Assembly: GCA_037074705.1 (NCBI GenBank)
Contig: CM073593.1
Location: 7,073,001 to 7,137,000 of the forward strand
DNA length: 64,000 nt
From: Zhengitettix transpicula
Lineage: Eukaryota; Arthropoda; Insecta; Orthoptera; Tetrigidae
Direction: 5' to 3'
Below the pieces are notes generated by a model, which ran no database searches, was not told where the DNA came from, and was given only the letters and a program-made list of their open reading frames with translations. Positions 10,161 to 21,303 of this stretch are shown piece after piece. The translations under genes and the position numbers were made by a program. How positions within the stretch are numbered: position 1 is the stretch's first letter; each line of letters opens with the position of its first letter.

Positions 10161-11060
10161 ACAGATTCTCTGGGAGGAAAAACATTAACACAACTCAAGC
10201 CATACGTACGTCAAATATTTTTGTTATACACCATCCATTATTTTTACATTTTATTATATTCCACTTTTCTTCAGTTGAATTAGTATTGTGTTTAAAAATT
10301 TGTGAGTGATAAATAGTCAGGAGCTAAACGAAGCCGAAAAACTTCATTCGGTTGTTACCGTTTCCTCTCCAGTCTTTTCAACTGACCGACTGTGGCACCT
10401 TTTTTGACACGTTTTTCATTTTCGTGTAGCGCCCATTAATTAACGAAATGATGAACCCCGGGTTTGGTCACCGAATTGAACAAGCTCCTCAAACGAAATC
10501 GATCTTTGGCAAACCATCGTCTCTCGTCGAGTGTTGTTGGTTAGGAAAATATTCCTCACAGAAAGGGAACACTTGATAGCGTTCAGCCGCGATTCTTTCC
10601 AGGAGCCTCAACAGAAGTCCGCTCTACTAAAAACTGTCTAACTACCAACTTCCGCTCGTAGTTGCAACAGTGGCAAATTGTACTCCGTGAAAGAAATAAT
10701 GTTCCTAAATAATATCTAATTTTACTACTGATATTTAAATGTTTCATTGAATGATAATAATCAGGTAGAAATATCCGTTCACCAAAACTTACGTTTCAGG
10801 TTACTATCTATGTAAAATTATACTTGTTGTTTTTCATCCTGTAGTGTAGGCAAAAAATTAAATTAGGCTTCGTTAAGTAATTGGACGTAACTTACACAAC
10901 GAAACATCTTTGTTTAATTGACCTCAAGATTTCATTCTTAACCTTCATATCATGAAAAGAAAAAATTCACGTTGCATATTTGCATAATTTTTGAAACGTA
11001 TAATATTTATTATTTAATGCGAAACTGAGAAACATGTTTGGACGGATTTAATATGATTCT
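10161..11060. other. Unassigned AT-rich sequence
   Basis: I recognise no gene, RNA or repeat. Confidence 0.45.
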
Positions 11061-11530
11061 GCCGCACCAAGTCTGTTAGCGTTTCGTCATAATGAGGTTT
11101 ATTATAGGAAGTAAGTATGCACGTAGTTTGAGAAGTAAGACGTATTGAGGGTGTAGAAGTTGTGGAGCTTTACCATGCAGGACGTGATATTTCCGCGACG
11201 CGACGGTCGCTGGATCTCGGCGCAGGAATCCCGCCTGGCGAGTCCTGAAAAACTCCGGCACACGTGCATTCCCTGGAGCAGGATACACTACACGCTGCGC
11301 TCTGCGGCAAACACGTGCACACACAATTAGACAGACCTTTAAATCCCTCGCGAACGTCCCTGTCCCTGTCCCTGTCCCTATCCCAGTCCGTGTCCCGTCG
11401 GCAAATTTACGCTGCATCGCAAAATCACCGGCTGAGATTTACGGGTCACGGTCCCGACGATAGCAGCCGGGGGTACGGTAATACTTGTAAGATATTGGAT
11501 GTGTTGCTGGTCGCCACTGGCCGCTAAATT
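11061..11530. other. GC-rich stretch with a hexamer minisatellite
   Basis: The block 11170-11300 is CpG-rich and contains GCGACGCGACGGTCGC, a small potential hairpin. A GTCCCT-type hexamer repeats about seven times at 11356-11398 with two variants. Open frames cross the minisatellite on both strands (11076-11417 minus, 11264-11527 plus), so their length partly reflects the repeat. No protein family is recognisable. Confidence 0.45.
11356..11398. repeat. GTCCCT minisatellite
   Basis: Six-base units GTCCCT, GTCCCT, GTCCCT, GTCCCT, ATCCCA, GTCCGT, GTCCC follow one another. The hexamer preserves reading frame, which explains the GTGTGT-type peptide on the minus strand. Confidence 0.8.
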
Positions 11531-12712
11531 AAAACTTTCCGCTTGTATATGAATTGTTTTCCATTAGAACCGAATATAACTGGTAATGTTTATTCAAGAA
11601 ACAAATGTAACTACAATCTCGACTATACTAACAAACGTAGATGTGACAAGGGATGGATTTCTAAATTGTCAAGAATCAAAAGATGTACTATACAAATTTG
11701 TACTTCGGAACTACGAACATTGCTTGATTATTCTTCATAAAACAGAATTTTTCGACTATTTTAAAGGATAACGAACGAAATGTTTTTTTATATTAGACCG
11801 AATAATTCATCGTAGTTTAATAGCACCGATTTCCCAGTGCGTATTGGTCACACTGTAAGCAATACCTTTAACAGGTTAATACTTTCACTCGCCTTGGAAG
11901 AGAGGGTGGGGGCAGAAGCCAGGCCTCACATGGACCTACGAGAAACGAACACGCAAATAACCACATATATCGATGTTTTTTGTTTTGTTTTGCGCGTGTG
12001 TTGCGTCATTTCATATTAACACTTCTAATCGCTTATTCTACATTACTTCTCTTCTCTACGTCACCTACGAGTCATGGAGAAGTGAAATTTCGTTTTTGAA
12101 AAGGAATTATTTGCATCTCGTTTCCTTAAAATTTTATAGTTCTGACAAAAACAGATAATGGATCTGTTTTTTTTTATATAAATTGGTATAACAAGTTACT
12201 GATGGATATGAACGACAGAAACATTCCGTAGTTTGAAAATGTGACATTCAACGTAGAATTTATACCAGTTACTAAACTGTTTTTTTACAAGACTGTAGTT
12301 TTAAACCATACAATATCAAAATACGTTCCTAATTGATTTGTAACAAAATTAATAATTTGAAAAAAGTTTTTCCCAATAAAATGTCCGTGTACGATTAAGT
12401 AGTTTTATGAATTTAGAACGTTAAGGAGCAAGAAAACATGTAACAAAGAATTATTCAAATGTATGACTTTTAATTATAATTTTATTAGATTATATTAACG
12501 TATTTCTCGTCGTTAATATTCACATGTTGAAGCCAAAAAGTAATTTAATACGATGGGAGAATCGCTCGTCCCTTGGCTAAGTCTGTGACTATTTATTTCC
12601 GTTATGACGAACACCTTTAGAAGATAACATTTATATCGATATATCAAAAATTCGATATTTTTCGAAGAAGCTTCCATTTTAGAAGCTCAGCCATGAAATG
12701 GTTTTAATTCAA
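11531..12712. other. Unassigned AT-rich sequence
   Basis: I see no gene or RNA. A short block at 11905-11965 encodes DLRETNTQITTY, faintly like LRLEETDTQLTNT on the minus strand near 21480-21520. The resemblance may be a small repeat but is too short to call. Confidence 0.4.
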
Positions 12713-12888
12713 GGATTATGGATGGAAAAAAAACTCGACCAGACCGGGAATCGAAGCCGAGCGTCTCCCGATTGTTCCTGGGGACGTTGAGCCATGAGAG
12801 TCCGTGCTCAGAGCGTCCGTGTAGCTATCGGGAGATCCGGGTACAAATCCCGGTCCGGTCGAGATTTTTATTCCATCCTGATCCTTTA
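12713..12888. repeat. Head-to-head pair of tRNA-derived SINE ends
   Basis: The arms 12713-12771 and 12828-12888 are inverted copies of a short SINE 3' region. Each has a tRNA-like segment next to a GGATGGAA(T)AAAA tail. The right copy carries GGTACAAATCC (12840-12850), close to the pol III B-box consensus GGTTCGAANCC; the left has the inverse, GGAATCGAAGCC. The shared CTCGACCRGACCGGG block defines the arms. A 56-base non-repeated centre separates them. A related single copy is at 33792-33880. Confidence 0.65.
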
Positions 12889-13396
12889 ATTAAAAATGAG
12901 ATAGTTAAATCTGAACGTTATCTCCTATCATCTTCTGAATATTTTATGTCACTTCATCAGTGTCAGTATGTACAAACCTAGGGCCTTAGAGATTCCTACG
13001 AAGGTAAAGAAACCTTATGTAATTATAAACATTTCTTCAACCCGTCACCGCCTTAAATTTTTGTTAACGCGTCAATCCTCATCTACAGCGTTAACAGAAG
13101 TTAACCTGGAACACAGTAAAATATTTTATTCAGATGACTGAGTGTTTTTGATGATAATTTTCATAGCAGTCATTTTGTTAATTTGATAATCCTACTAACA
13201 GATACTTTTCAAAATGAAGAATTTATTAGTCGGTACTTTTATTGAAATAAAAACTTTAATATTTCCTTAATTACAATTATAGAAATTAGTGTGCAATGTT
13301 GTTAAGATAGAAGACCTCGCGTCGCCAATCACCAATAATATTTTCATGACGCAAATGATCAATTATGTGGAACATGTGCATTCGTAATTTTTTATT
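12889..13396. other. Unassigned AT-rich sequence
   Basis: I recognise no gene, RNA or repeat. Confidence 0.45.
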
Positions 13397-14576
13397 CGAG
13401 GTGTGTACAAAAATTACCGTGAATTTTTGTTTTTTATTTGGAAAGAATATTATTTATTCATCTACATTTATGTTATACGCTTCAAAATAGTCCCCCTGAA
13501 AAATTATACACTTATGCCAGCGCTTCTTTCAATCCGCCACGGAACAGTTCTGGAACTCGATCTTCGAGATATCGTTTAGCTCTTTCAGCGATGTGCTTTT
13601 AATCTCATCTATGCCTGGAAAACAACGGCCCCCTTTAAAAATTCCCTTTATTTTTTGGAACAGAAAATGTCACACGTGGCCAAATCTGCCGAATTACAGT
13701 GCTGTTTGCGACCACAATGTTAAGAACAATCACAGAAGTGTCAGCAGGTGCAAAAGCCATAAATTATTTCGCGAAAATCAGGGGTTTTTTCCTTTGGATT
13801 GTTTCACACAAATGGGGTTGATCGATTGACCCCGGCAAGAACTCACGATGCACTATGCCGTTAAAATCAAAGATCACAGTTGAGCATAACCTTCACGACC
13901 GTTCTTGGTGTTCCAGAATACCTCCATTTGGACGATTGAGCCTTAGCTTCGACATCATATCCGTAAACCCTCGCTTCAATACCTATTGTGACACGTTTCA
14001 GTAGTTCTGCATCGTTGTTGATGTCATTTAGCGACTCCTGACCAACTTCCATTCACCGCTACGTTCTAAATGAAAAAAATTTGGAATAAATTTTACTGCC
14101 TTACGTTTCACATTCCATACGAAATTAAAAACTTTTATGGCTTGCATGCGCCAATTGATATGCCAACATCAACAACTACTTCTCAAATTGTGATTCTCGT
14201 GGATTTTTTGAAGCTGAGGGCGTCCAGGGAGCCCGTGGTCTTCAACGTCTTCACGGCCTTCCTTGGAAACGCTGTTACCAGTCGTAAACCCCTTGTTTTA
14301 CTCATAGCAGACTCACAAAAAGCGATATTCAACATGTATAACACGTTACTAAAGCAAATTATCTTATCCATTTTTAAAAGAAACGAAAAATCGCTGTTGG
14401 TACGAAAACACATGGAACGGCTGAGAACAGAATAAACAAACGATATGGCTTACAATGTACAGATAATTTTCAAACAAGTTTACCAACGTAACAACGAAAA
14501 AATTTCATTAATTTGACTAATACAACCAGCTACGTTACAAAATTATCTTCTGGGTAATTATAAGTACGAGCTGTGA
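13397..14576 (-). mobile_element. Decayed mariner transposon
   Basis: The left end reads CGAGGTGTGTACAAAAATTA, a mariner-type inverted terminus. A weak partner, GGGTAATTATAAGTACGAGC, lies near 14555-14574, giving a length of ~1.18 kb. Transposase is on the minus strand in several frames: an N-terminal helix-turn-helix region, the first catalytic block, and a C-terminal GDYFE tail. The right boundary is uncertain. No clean TA duplication can be confirmed because the right end is degraded. Confidence 0.65.
13454..14413 (-). pseudogene. Mariner transposase pseudogene
   Basis: In transcript order, a segment from 14413 reads LYMLNIAFCESAMSKTRGLR, matching the N-terminal DNA-binding domain of mariner transposases (family form LNIAFGEA.MSRTR). 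The segment 14052-13867 contains RVYGYDVEAKAQSSKWR, where intact relatives have TGDETWVYGYD. Here the GDE triplet reads GIE, so the first catalytic aspartate is lost. The C-terminus near 13515-13454 reads KKRWHKCIIFQGDYFEAYN and ends at a stop. Stops and shifts occur throughout, including a stop just before KKRW, so no functional protein can be made. Family membership is clear; the exact subfamily is not. Confidence 0.7.
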
Positions 14577-15285
14577 CAAGACAGTCATGGATTTGTATGC
14601 CGGAGTTATCATTGCATATTTACCCTTTTCCCTGTTACAGTCCTGATTTAGCGCAACGCTAACGTTTGTTTTTCAGAGGCTTGACGTATTCTCCTTCATC
14701 TGTCACATTTGTCATCGTGGTTATCTGCAGATACAAGCTGACGTCACTCACGGAGAGAGCAGTTGATCTCCCCGTCCCAGAGGTGGCAATATTGTCTGAC
14801 TCCCATTTGCCAGGTGCGGGCCGCGATTTGCATAGGCGCGAGCGAATTTCTCCTTGGGGAAACGCCAAGTCTGGTTTTTTTTTTTGATCTCATTGGGACG
14901 AGATCGCGGGGCCTTGTAGGGATATCTCCGTCATTGGGGTACATCTGGCTTGTAAATACACTAGATCGCTTCTGGGAAACAGACGCATATCTTGTATCGG
15001 AATTACGACCAGTTATCGCGTCCTCTTGCTAATAGGGAAAACGTCCCGGCTAACAGCCATCATAGAAACAGAGTTACGAACTCAATTGAATACATTTCAT
15101 ATTAGATACGTAAATAAAAATCGTTGCAAAGAAATTTCAGTTAATACGTATTATTACACAGTATAAATCCTTATTCTATAAAATAACGTACTATTTGAAC
15201 AGCACTGTTCCTATGATATTTAAACGACGAAGCCAGACAGTAAACAACTATATATCGATTATCGAACGCGAACTTTCCAAAGGTA
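14577..15285. other. Unassigned, partly GC-rich stretch
   Basis: The block 14640-15035 has high complexity and CpG content, with open frames on both strands. None resembles a known protein. TTTTTCAG before 14676 looks like a splice acceptor, but no downstream donor or frame makes a convincing exon. It could be a conserved non-coding element. Confidence 0.35.
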
Positions 15286-15420
15286 ATCACCTGTAATTGA
15301 GCCGACCTCGTGTGGTCACAGACGTTCCGGGTTCGAATCCAGGCGAGGGCAAGGATGTTTTGTGTGCGTGTGCGCTTCCATACCGAGAAACCCCGCAGAA
15401 ATTAGGTTTTCGACCAAATG
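15286..15420 (+). repeat. tRNA-derived SINE
   Basis: GGTTCGAATCC at 15330-15340 is an exact pol III B box. It lies within GTTCCGGGTTCGAATCCAGG followed by CGAGGGCAAGGATGTTTTGT. The tRNA-like part resembles the minus-strand SINE at 47295-47420, which has GGTTGGAATCC and CGAGGGCATGAGTGTT. The A box is less clear. No cloverleaf with an acceptor stem can be drawn, so this is not a tRNA gene. Confidence 0.6.
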
Positions 15421-17900
15421 AAATACAACAGTGCAGAGCAGGGGTGGCCAACATTTCGCATACCGTGAGCCAATTCTTGACAGGCGAGTTCAGATGCGCA
15501 GTATAGCTATATTACTTTTTATAGCATCTTTATGTAATGGTTAAGGATTTGTAAAGGGATATAAGGATATAATCTGCTTCACTTAGATCAAAAAAAGAAT
15601 ACCTTAATAACGCCGTTAAATTAATTAATTTAAACCATTTTAATGAAGCTATATATCTACAATAATGAGGAATCGTCTTCTAGTACGAGACGGTGACTAC
15701 TTGATGATGGTGCCAGAGAGCTTAGCTTAGGTGAAAACCCCACGATATATAAAATATATACAGGTGGAAGGATGAAATGCACCACTTGTGATTTGGTCAC
15801 AATTAATTATTTTTAAAAAAAGTTTCATGAGGATAAGTAATTCGTGTACAATTTAGCGAGCTCTCTATATATAAGAGATTCACGTCTTTTCTAACATTCA
15901 CGACGAATTTAAAACTGCATAATGCCCCGAGTACTGTACGCAGTCACGCGGAAATGTAAAAATAATATACGTGTAAGGTAAAATTGCAGTATAATGCAAC
16001 AATAAGGGCTATGAACCAAGTCGTTGATTACTGACCACCAAAATAAAACCCCTAAAACGAAATGAGTGAAATATTTTTTAAAAATATTCCTAACTATAAT
16101 ATTATTTTAATGGCTCTAGATTCATTTTTTTCATAAATATGACTCTCGTGTATTAACTTGTTGTGTCATCTTTACCAACAGTTTCATTGAGTAAAGGGAC
16201 GAGTGAAAATGACACATTTAAACATTTTGGAGAGAAACACAATGTTAAGTCCGAGAGTCCAATCACTTTATTGGCTGCCGATGAAAAGTATTGACGTCAC
16301 GAGAAATTAGCTACATTATTCCGAATCTCATTCATCTTTTGAGCTATATTCACCACGCGACTCCAGTGACTGAAAGGTTATTGCCTTATATCTACAAATT
16401 CCCGCTTGAACTTTTAAAGAAACCGACAATAAGAAGACTTGCAAAGTGGTGAGAAAATCGTAATATTTGCGCTTGTAATTTACACTCATTCAAGCATACT
16501 CGAACAAATTTGTGTGTGCCTATTAAAAGGTAAACAGTGAGTTTCCGTACGAACTCGTGTATAAACACTCGGCTGGATTTTTTAAAAGACACGTTTGAAC
16601 GCGAAATTTTCATCCACGACCCCGGAGTTCAGCGTCTGAGCACTAAAAACGATTATCCAAATTTGTTCCTCTCCATTCATTTTGTATTTCATGCAGCTAC
16701 AATTTTCAGTATGGATTACGAATGACCGTGTCTCCTGGTACTTCCTAGTACGATTTTTTTTCTGTCTTCGAAGGATACATAAATATGATTGAAATGTGAC
16801 GGCACTCAGTTCAGGAGATTCTGGCTTCTCTGTCTGATATCGAGTTAGACTCTCCCAGAGTCATTAATTTGGAGGTGAGTAATAGGAGAATCTTCCATCC
16901 TAGAAGGTGTTTTTCGTTTGAGGAAAGTAGGTAGCCTTGTACGCCAATGACAAGCATCGACGAGTTTTGTTTTCCGGAAGAGAACGGAAGAGGACGCAAA
17001 GAACTTCCACGACCAGTATATACACAATGTGTTTCAAGGCCAAAGAACGATAGGTAAACTCATTAAAATTATTGCTGCTGAAATGCGCTGATAAAATACG
17101 CACACTCTGAAAGAAAAGGAAGATCTGAAAGTGCAGGATCCGTGCCACGGTCTGGCAGTTGCCTGAATCCAAGCCAGCATTGAATCAAACAGTTTACCTG
17201 GGCTTTCAGCTCGTTTATCGTTGAAATTGAACTCCGTCACATTTTCCGCTGTAAAAGGAAACCAGCATTGAATGTTAAATCTAGACTAAACAACTAACAA
17301 TCGTCCTTGACATTTATTTGAAGGAACACGTAGTTGACTAACACAATCTTACATTTTCCTCGTCGTACTTGCAAGAGGTATTTCGGAACTTTGTTGCGAG
17401 TCGTCTCTTGCTTCTCAGAGTATCATTGTCGCTTAATTTATTTTTAAACTTGTCTAACTGGAACGAATGCGCAGCAACATTGACCGCAGCGTCGAGGAGA
17501 AAAAAAAAAGAAACACGGTGAATTTGCAAGTAGAGCTTAGAACAGGTTAAGATTCATCTGGCTGAGTACAGTCGCTGCTTTAATACGTATTTAATAATCC
17601 CGTCTTTCACTAATATTCGGAGTGGCACTGGCGAAACTGAGATTCCTGACGTCTAACGACAAGCACAGGTAATACACAGTTCAGCCATAAGTCAGAAACT
17701 GCCGCTCTTCAAAAATTCAATACTGATTTCAATTTATTTAAAGTATTCTTATACATAATATATTTTATGTGTTATTTTTATATATACACGATTTTATTGG
17801 TTATGCATTGTTTGTCACTACGGATTTCTCGTTGAAGTTCGTCAGTAAACCACAGTGAAGGGACTGAGAGAATTCGTTAGACCACTCGTCCCCAATCATC
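15421..17900. other. Unassigned sequence
   Basis: I see no gene, RNA or clear repeat in 2.5 kb. Several 60-90 codon frames occur on the minus strand at 16811-17240, but they overlap one another and match no family I know. Confidence 0.4.
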
Positions 17901-17929
17901 TCAATCAAATTTATTTCTCGTAATTTCTT

Positions 17930-18270
17930 ATTACAAAGTTCAACATCATAAATTCGCCAAAATTCTTAAAGAATATCAAATCTCCATGATTTACATACCT
18001 ACTAATATTCTTTTTTTCGTGATTAAAAACCATAAGGACCCACTTGCCAGTCCTATATATAGCAAAAATTCAGTAGTTTACAAAATCTCTTGCTCTAATT
18101 CTAATTCCTGTTATAAAAGGAAATACTTAATACCCGCATCAAGGAACATGTGTCAAATATCAAAGAAAATCTGTAGGGTCCAAAGATATCATCATTTAGA
18201 AACGTTCATTTGATTGGCAAAATGCTATCAATTTAGACGTTGACCATGGCCAGGTACCATTCAAGAATTA
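17930..18270 (+). pseudogene. PLE GIY-YIG endonuclease fragment
   Basis: The frame reads LKEYQISMIYIPTN, then KDPLAS and NSVVYKISCSNSNSCYKRKY. This fits the linker after the PLE reverse transcriptase followed by the start of the GIY-YIG domain (family form VYKI.C..C...YIGQT). After a frame change, RSFDWQNAINLDVDHG near 18200-18245 matches the conserved (H)SFDW.N..ILD segment of the same domain. The GIY-YIG tyrosines are partly replaced, and stops interrupt the frame. It is a dead fragment; assignment to PLE is firm from the two conserved blocks. Confidence 0.65.
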
Positions 18271-18288
18271 AATCAGAAACGCTTCATT

Positions 18289-18311
18289 TTATATATATAT
18301 ATATATATATA
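18289..18311. repeat. TA microsatellite
   Basis: About 11 TA units separate PLE coding remnants from the PLE terminal sequence. Confidence 0.85.
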
Positions 18312-18372
18312 AAGCTTCGCTTTTGTGTTTTGTCAACTGCATTGTGCAACTGTGTCACCCAGGCTTTAGCAC

Positions 18373-18404
18373 CTGACGAAAGGCACAAAGTTCCCGGAAA
18401 CGTT
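18373..18404 (+). ncRNA. Hammerhead-ribozyme-like core
   Basis: CUGACGA (an exact match to CUGANGA) is followed by a hairpin-forming GGCACAAAGUUCC segment and then GGAAACGUU. It sits in the terminus of the PLE fragment ending at 18440. Confidence 0.5.
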
Positions 18405-18440
18405 GTGTGGTATTTATATCATCATTTCACTTTGTAATTA

Positions 18441-18907
18441 GGATATTTTATCTTATTATTATAATTCGTTAGATACTTGATTAACGTCATCGAACCATTT
18501 GTGGTGAATATTTTGTATAAAGGAGTTACACGTAGTTTCACCACCCTCACGGAATCTGAGCGTCAAATGTTAATTTCCAGGAACCTTAAAAATACTATAA
18601 CAGGGCCTCATTGACGTTGAATGATATGCCTCATATCGTTTAAATTGCAATTTCTGATATCCCCACGAAAAGCCCATAGTCTATCTGCATGTTCAATGAT
18701 TGTAGTTGTCATGTTCAACATTTAGACAGGTCTAATTAATTAAATCTACATACATAAGATTTTAAAATATTGCTTCTTAAATCAGTGTCCTTTTCAACAC
18801 TAAAGTTAATGTGCAATACGTTTAACGTTTCTCAAATTAATGTATATTTATAATTACTGGTAATTTCCGCAGTTGAATGTTTATGAAGTATTCTTGTAAA
18901 TAACAGA
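18441..18907. other. Unassigned AT-rich sequence
   Basis: I recognise no gene, RNA or repeat. Confidence 0.45.
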
Positions 18908-19175
18908 CGTGGAATGCTGCGTCCCCACAGCAAACTCCTCTCCCGCCATCGGAAGGGCGTGGGACAAGTACCCAATGCCCGACCTACCTGATGCAGGTTT
19001 TTCTAGGGTTTTCCCTGCATTTCTTTAGGCGAATGCCGGGTAGGATCCTTAAAATATAGCCCGGGCTACCTTCCTCTACCCTTCTGCATCCCCCTTTTCA
19101 AATCCCTTCCTATGCTATTAAAAAGGAGTTGCCCAACGTGGATTACCCTCATGTAGCCTGTTGCCCTAAAAGAGA
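18908..19175 (+). mobile_element. Retroposon of family R2, 5'-truncated
   Basis: The copy begins at GAATGCTGCGTCCCCACAGC and ends with GTAGCCTGTTGCCCTAAAAG and an A-rich tail. It lacks the first ~230 bp present in the copies at 1671 and 52071. GACGTG occurs on both sides (about 18907 and 19189) and may be a short target duplication. 5' truncation with an A-rich tail is typical of LINE-driven retroposition. Confidence 0.65.
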
Positions 19176-20119
19176 AAAAAAGCTTGAGGACGTGACTCTG
19201 ATATCATCATGGGTGAACTATTATTTCAATTAAATTGGTAACTACTTTATGTAGTTTGTTTATATCAACATATGACCTTCGAAATTTTGTATATATATAT
19301 ATATGTATATATATTATAAGGGGACTTTTGATGAGCTGAATATTATAGAGATCTCATGGTGTGTGTGTGTGATGAATGTTGTACAGATTAGCGGCATTTT
19401 GCTGGATTTGTGTTCAAGTTTATGAACTCTTGTGGTTACTTATAGATCCTTAAAATACCTTAAATTATTTCTGGTGGTATAGCAATTAGATTGTAGATGG
19501 CAGAAAGTTTGATATGGTATTATGAGTGGAAGTATACCGAGGAAAAGTTGGATCACGGAACAAATTTGTGTAAATGTTTTGTAACGGTGACCGAAACATC
19601 TAAAAAGTCGAGCAATCTATTTTTTTTTAAAAAAAATTATGAGTGTATTTAGTAGAAGGATGATAATTATTATCCGGTTTGTTTTTGTGAATGATGCAAA
19701 TAGAATTTTGGCCTGAATTAGCTGCAAGTATGTTACTGTTTGTGGTAGAACTTAATGTAAGCCGAGCTTGATGCTATTTGCCGTGGTCCTCCCTAAGTTG
19801 TGCCTCCAGCGATGTAACCTGACCTAGTCCCGCAGGCATTCCTAACCTAACCCTGCCTCACTCGACCTCCAACTACACACACAGTCGTCTTATTATCTAC
19901 TCCATCCCTTCAAACTTAACCCCCGTTTCCGTTCTCCACGTTTACTTCACAATTGTAAATATTACGTTAACAAAGTACCCCAGGAGCTATGAACAACAAA
20001 AAAAGAGGCCATCGCGAGCAAAAGGATCGGGTATTTTATAATTTTTTCCTTACTTGTACAGATTGTGGCTAGTAGTGAAATAACTATTTTTTACAATTAC
20101 AGGACTGAAAATATGATAC
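19176..20119. other. Unassigned sequence with TA run
   Basis: A TA/GTA run lies at about 19284-19315, and a GT run at 19360-19370. CCTAACCTAACCC near 19846 contains two insect-type telomeric units, which is too few to call a telomeric tract. There is no recognisable gene. Confidence 0.45.
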
Positions 20120-20412
20120 ATTTGACGAACGATTTGTACCCCGAATTTCGTTCTTGAAAGACCATTTGACGACAAATTTTATGCCCTACAATTTATTACT
20201 GAACATTGTTTTCTGTAGAATGCTTCGTGCTTTAGCTATTACCGAAAAAATGAGAAAATAGGTGTGAAGTTTCGTGGTTTTTAGGCCACAGAAATTTTTC
20301 TGCTCAATGCATTTTATTGTAAAAGCTTGATTTTTCAGTAATTGCCACAGCATATAAAAATAGGAAAAATGATATAGAATACCCGATATTTTTCGTGCTA
20401 AGATGCATATAG
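20120..20412 (+). repeat. Dispersed repeat R4, copy 2
   Basis: Direct-orientation relative of 9606-9910, sharing AATTTTATGCCCTACAATTT, GTTTTTAGGCCACAGAAAT and TTTTTCAGTAATTGCCACA in the same order. Class unknown. Confidence 0.6.
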
Positions 20413-20805
20413 CTACTGGGCTAAAGAAAATGCTGCATTTGGAAAAACACTACACTCGTACATAGATCGTTCTTCAATTAATATTTTCGTAAATATAATT
20501 AATTCAAAACGTATTTCTTAATTTAATGCAATTAAATATTTTAATGTGAGTTAGGTACATTATATATTGATGATAGTATCTGCACGTAACTTAGTTGATA
20601 AGTGACACATTTAAGTAATATTTATGAGGTTATCTATCTTATCTCATCTGTTATTATTGTACTTCGCATATAGCTACTGTAGTTTCTATGCAGTCCAATA
20701 CAACAGCGTGGATAATATCTCAGGTAGCCTATTTATTTAAAAAGAAATAAATAGGGGACAGGAAATATGTTTTCGATTATCAGAATGTATTGTCTTTATA
20801 GTTAT
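20413..20805. other. Unassigned AT-rich sequence
   Basis: I recognise no gene or repeat. Confidence 0.45.
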
Positions 20806-20907
20806 AATTATCTGACTTCATTAAAATATAAATGTTTAAATATTTGAAAACAGCCGATTAGTCACAAAAAATTATTGTTCTATTTTACACATAATATTTA
20901 TCAGACA

Positions 20908-20940
20908 CTTCGTTTCGTCCGTGGTTGGAACCTCTTCAGG
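20908..20940 (-). ncRNA. Hammerhead-ribozyme-like core
   Basis: CUGAAGA, a hairpin-capable GGUUCC/GGAC segment, then GAAACGAAG. Box 1 and GAAA match the core consensus exactly. Confidence 0.5.
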
Positions 20941-21181
20941 TATACAGTTACAATTCAACTATCTAAAAGAAATTAAGAAACGAGGTCTTACATACATGAT
21001 AATTTTTAATAGATTTATTCTTAAATATAATTTATAGAGTGTTACAATTTATTATAAGAAAATTTACTTTTAACAAATTTCTGACGATCGGTTTTCCCAC
21101 AACGTTGCAGTCTAAACGGCTGTTTTTGTAAGATTTTGTTTCTTAATTATTTGTTTAAATAATACAATTGTAACTGTACAG

Positions 21182-21213
21182 CTGAAGTGGTTCCAATTAG
21201 GGACGAAACGTTG
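21182..21213 (+). ncRNA. Hammerhead-ribozyme-like core (one box change)
   Basis: CUGAAGU (last base differs from CUGANGA), stem GUUCC with loop AAUUA and GGGAC, then GAAACGUUGU. It is the partner of 20908-20940. Confidence 0.45.
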
Positions 21214-21303
21214 TATCTGATACATATATTGTGTTTTAAATACAATAATAAATGTTTATGGTGTTTTCAAATATTAAATTTGAAAATAAGTCAGATTATT
21301 ATC

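Larger units (their letters stand above)
17901..18440 (+). mobile_element. PLE fragment: RT C-terminus, GIY-YIG domain and 3' terminal sequence
   Basis: A PLE coding tail (about 17930-18235) is followed by a TA microsatellite (18289-18311). Then comes a non-coding terminus with a hammerhead-like core (18373-18404) and the phrase GGTATTTATATCATCATTTC. The same terminus occurs in the small foldbacks at 35255, 40618 and 60195, which ties those non-coding units to a PLE. The copy lacks most of the reverse transcriptase and is broken by stops. Confidence 0.65.
20806..21303. mobile_element. PLE-derived foldback with two divergent hammerhead-like cores
   Basis: The arms 20806-20945 and 21180-21303 are inverted. 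The outer parts share ATCTGACTT, AAATGTTT and TATTTGAAAACA-type blocks; the inner parts hold the motif CUGAAG...GAAACG on each strand. The core at 20908-20940 reads on the minus strand and that at 21182-21213 on the plus strand, both pointing outward. About 235 bp of AT-rich DNA without coding potential lies between. Confidence 0.65.

Noticed and set aside
11076..11527. Open frames on both strands through the GTCCCT minisatellite
   Set aside because: The hexamer repeat keeps frames open without selection.
15330..15340. B box GGTTCGAATCC as part of a true tRNA gene
   Set aside because: No cloverleaf, acceptor stem or anticodon arm can be drawn; the SINE interpretation fits better.
19838..19862. 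CCTAACCTAACCC, resembling the insect telomere repeat
   Set aside because: Only two and a half units; chance or a common AT/GC word. No array.
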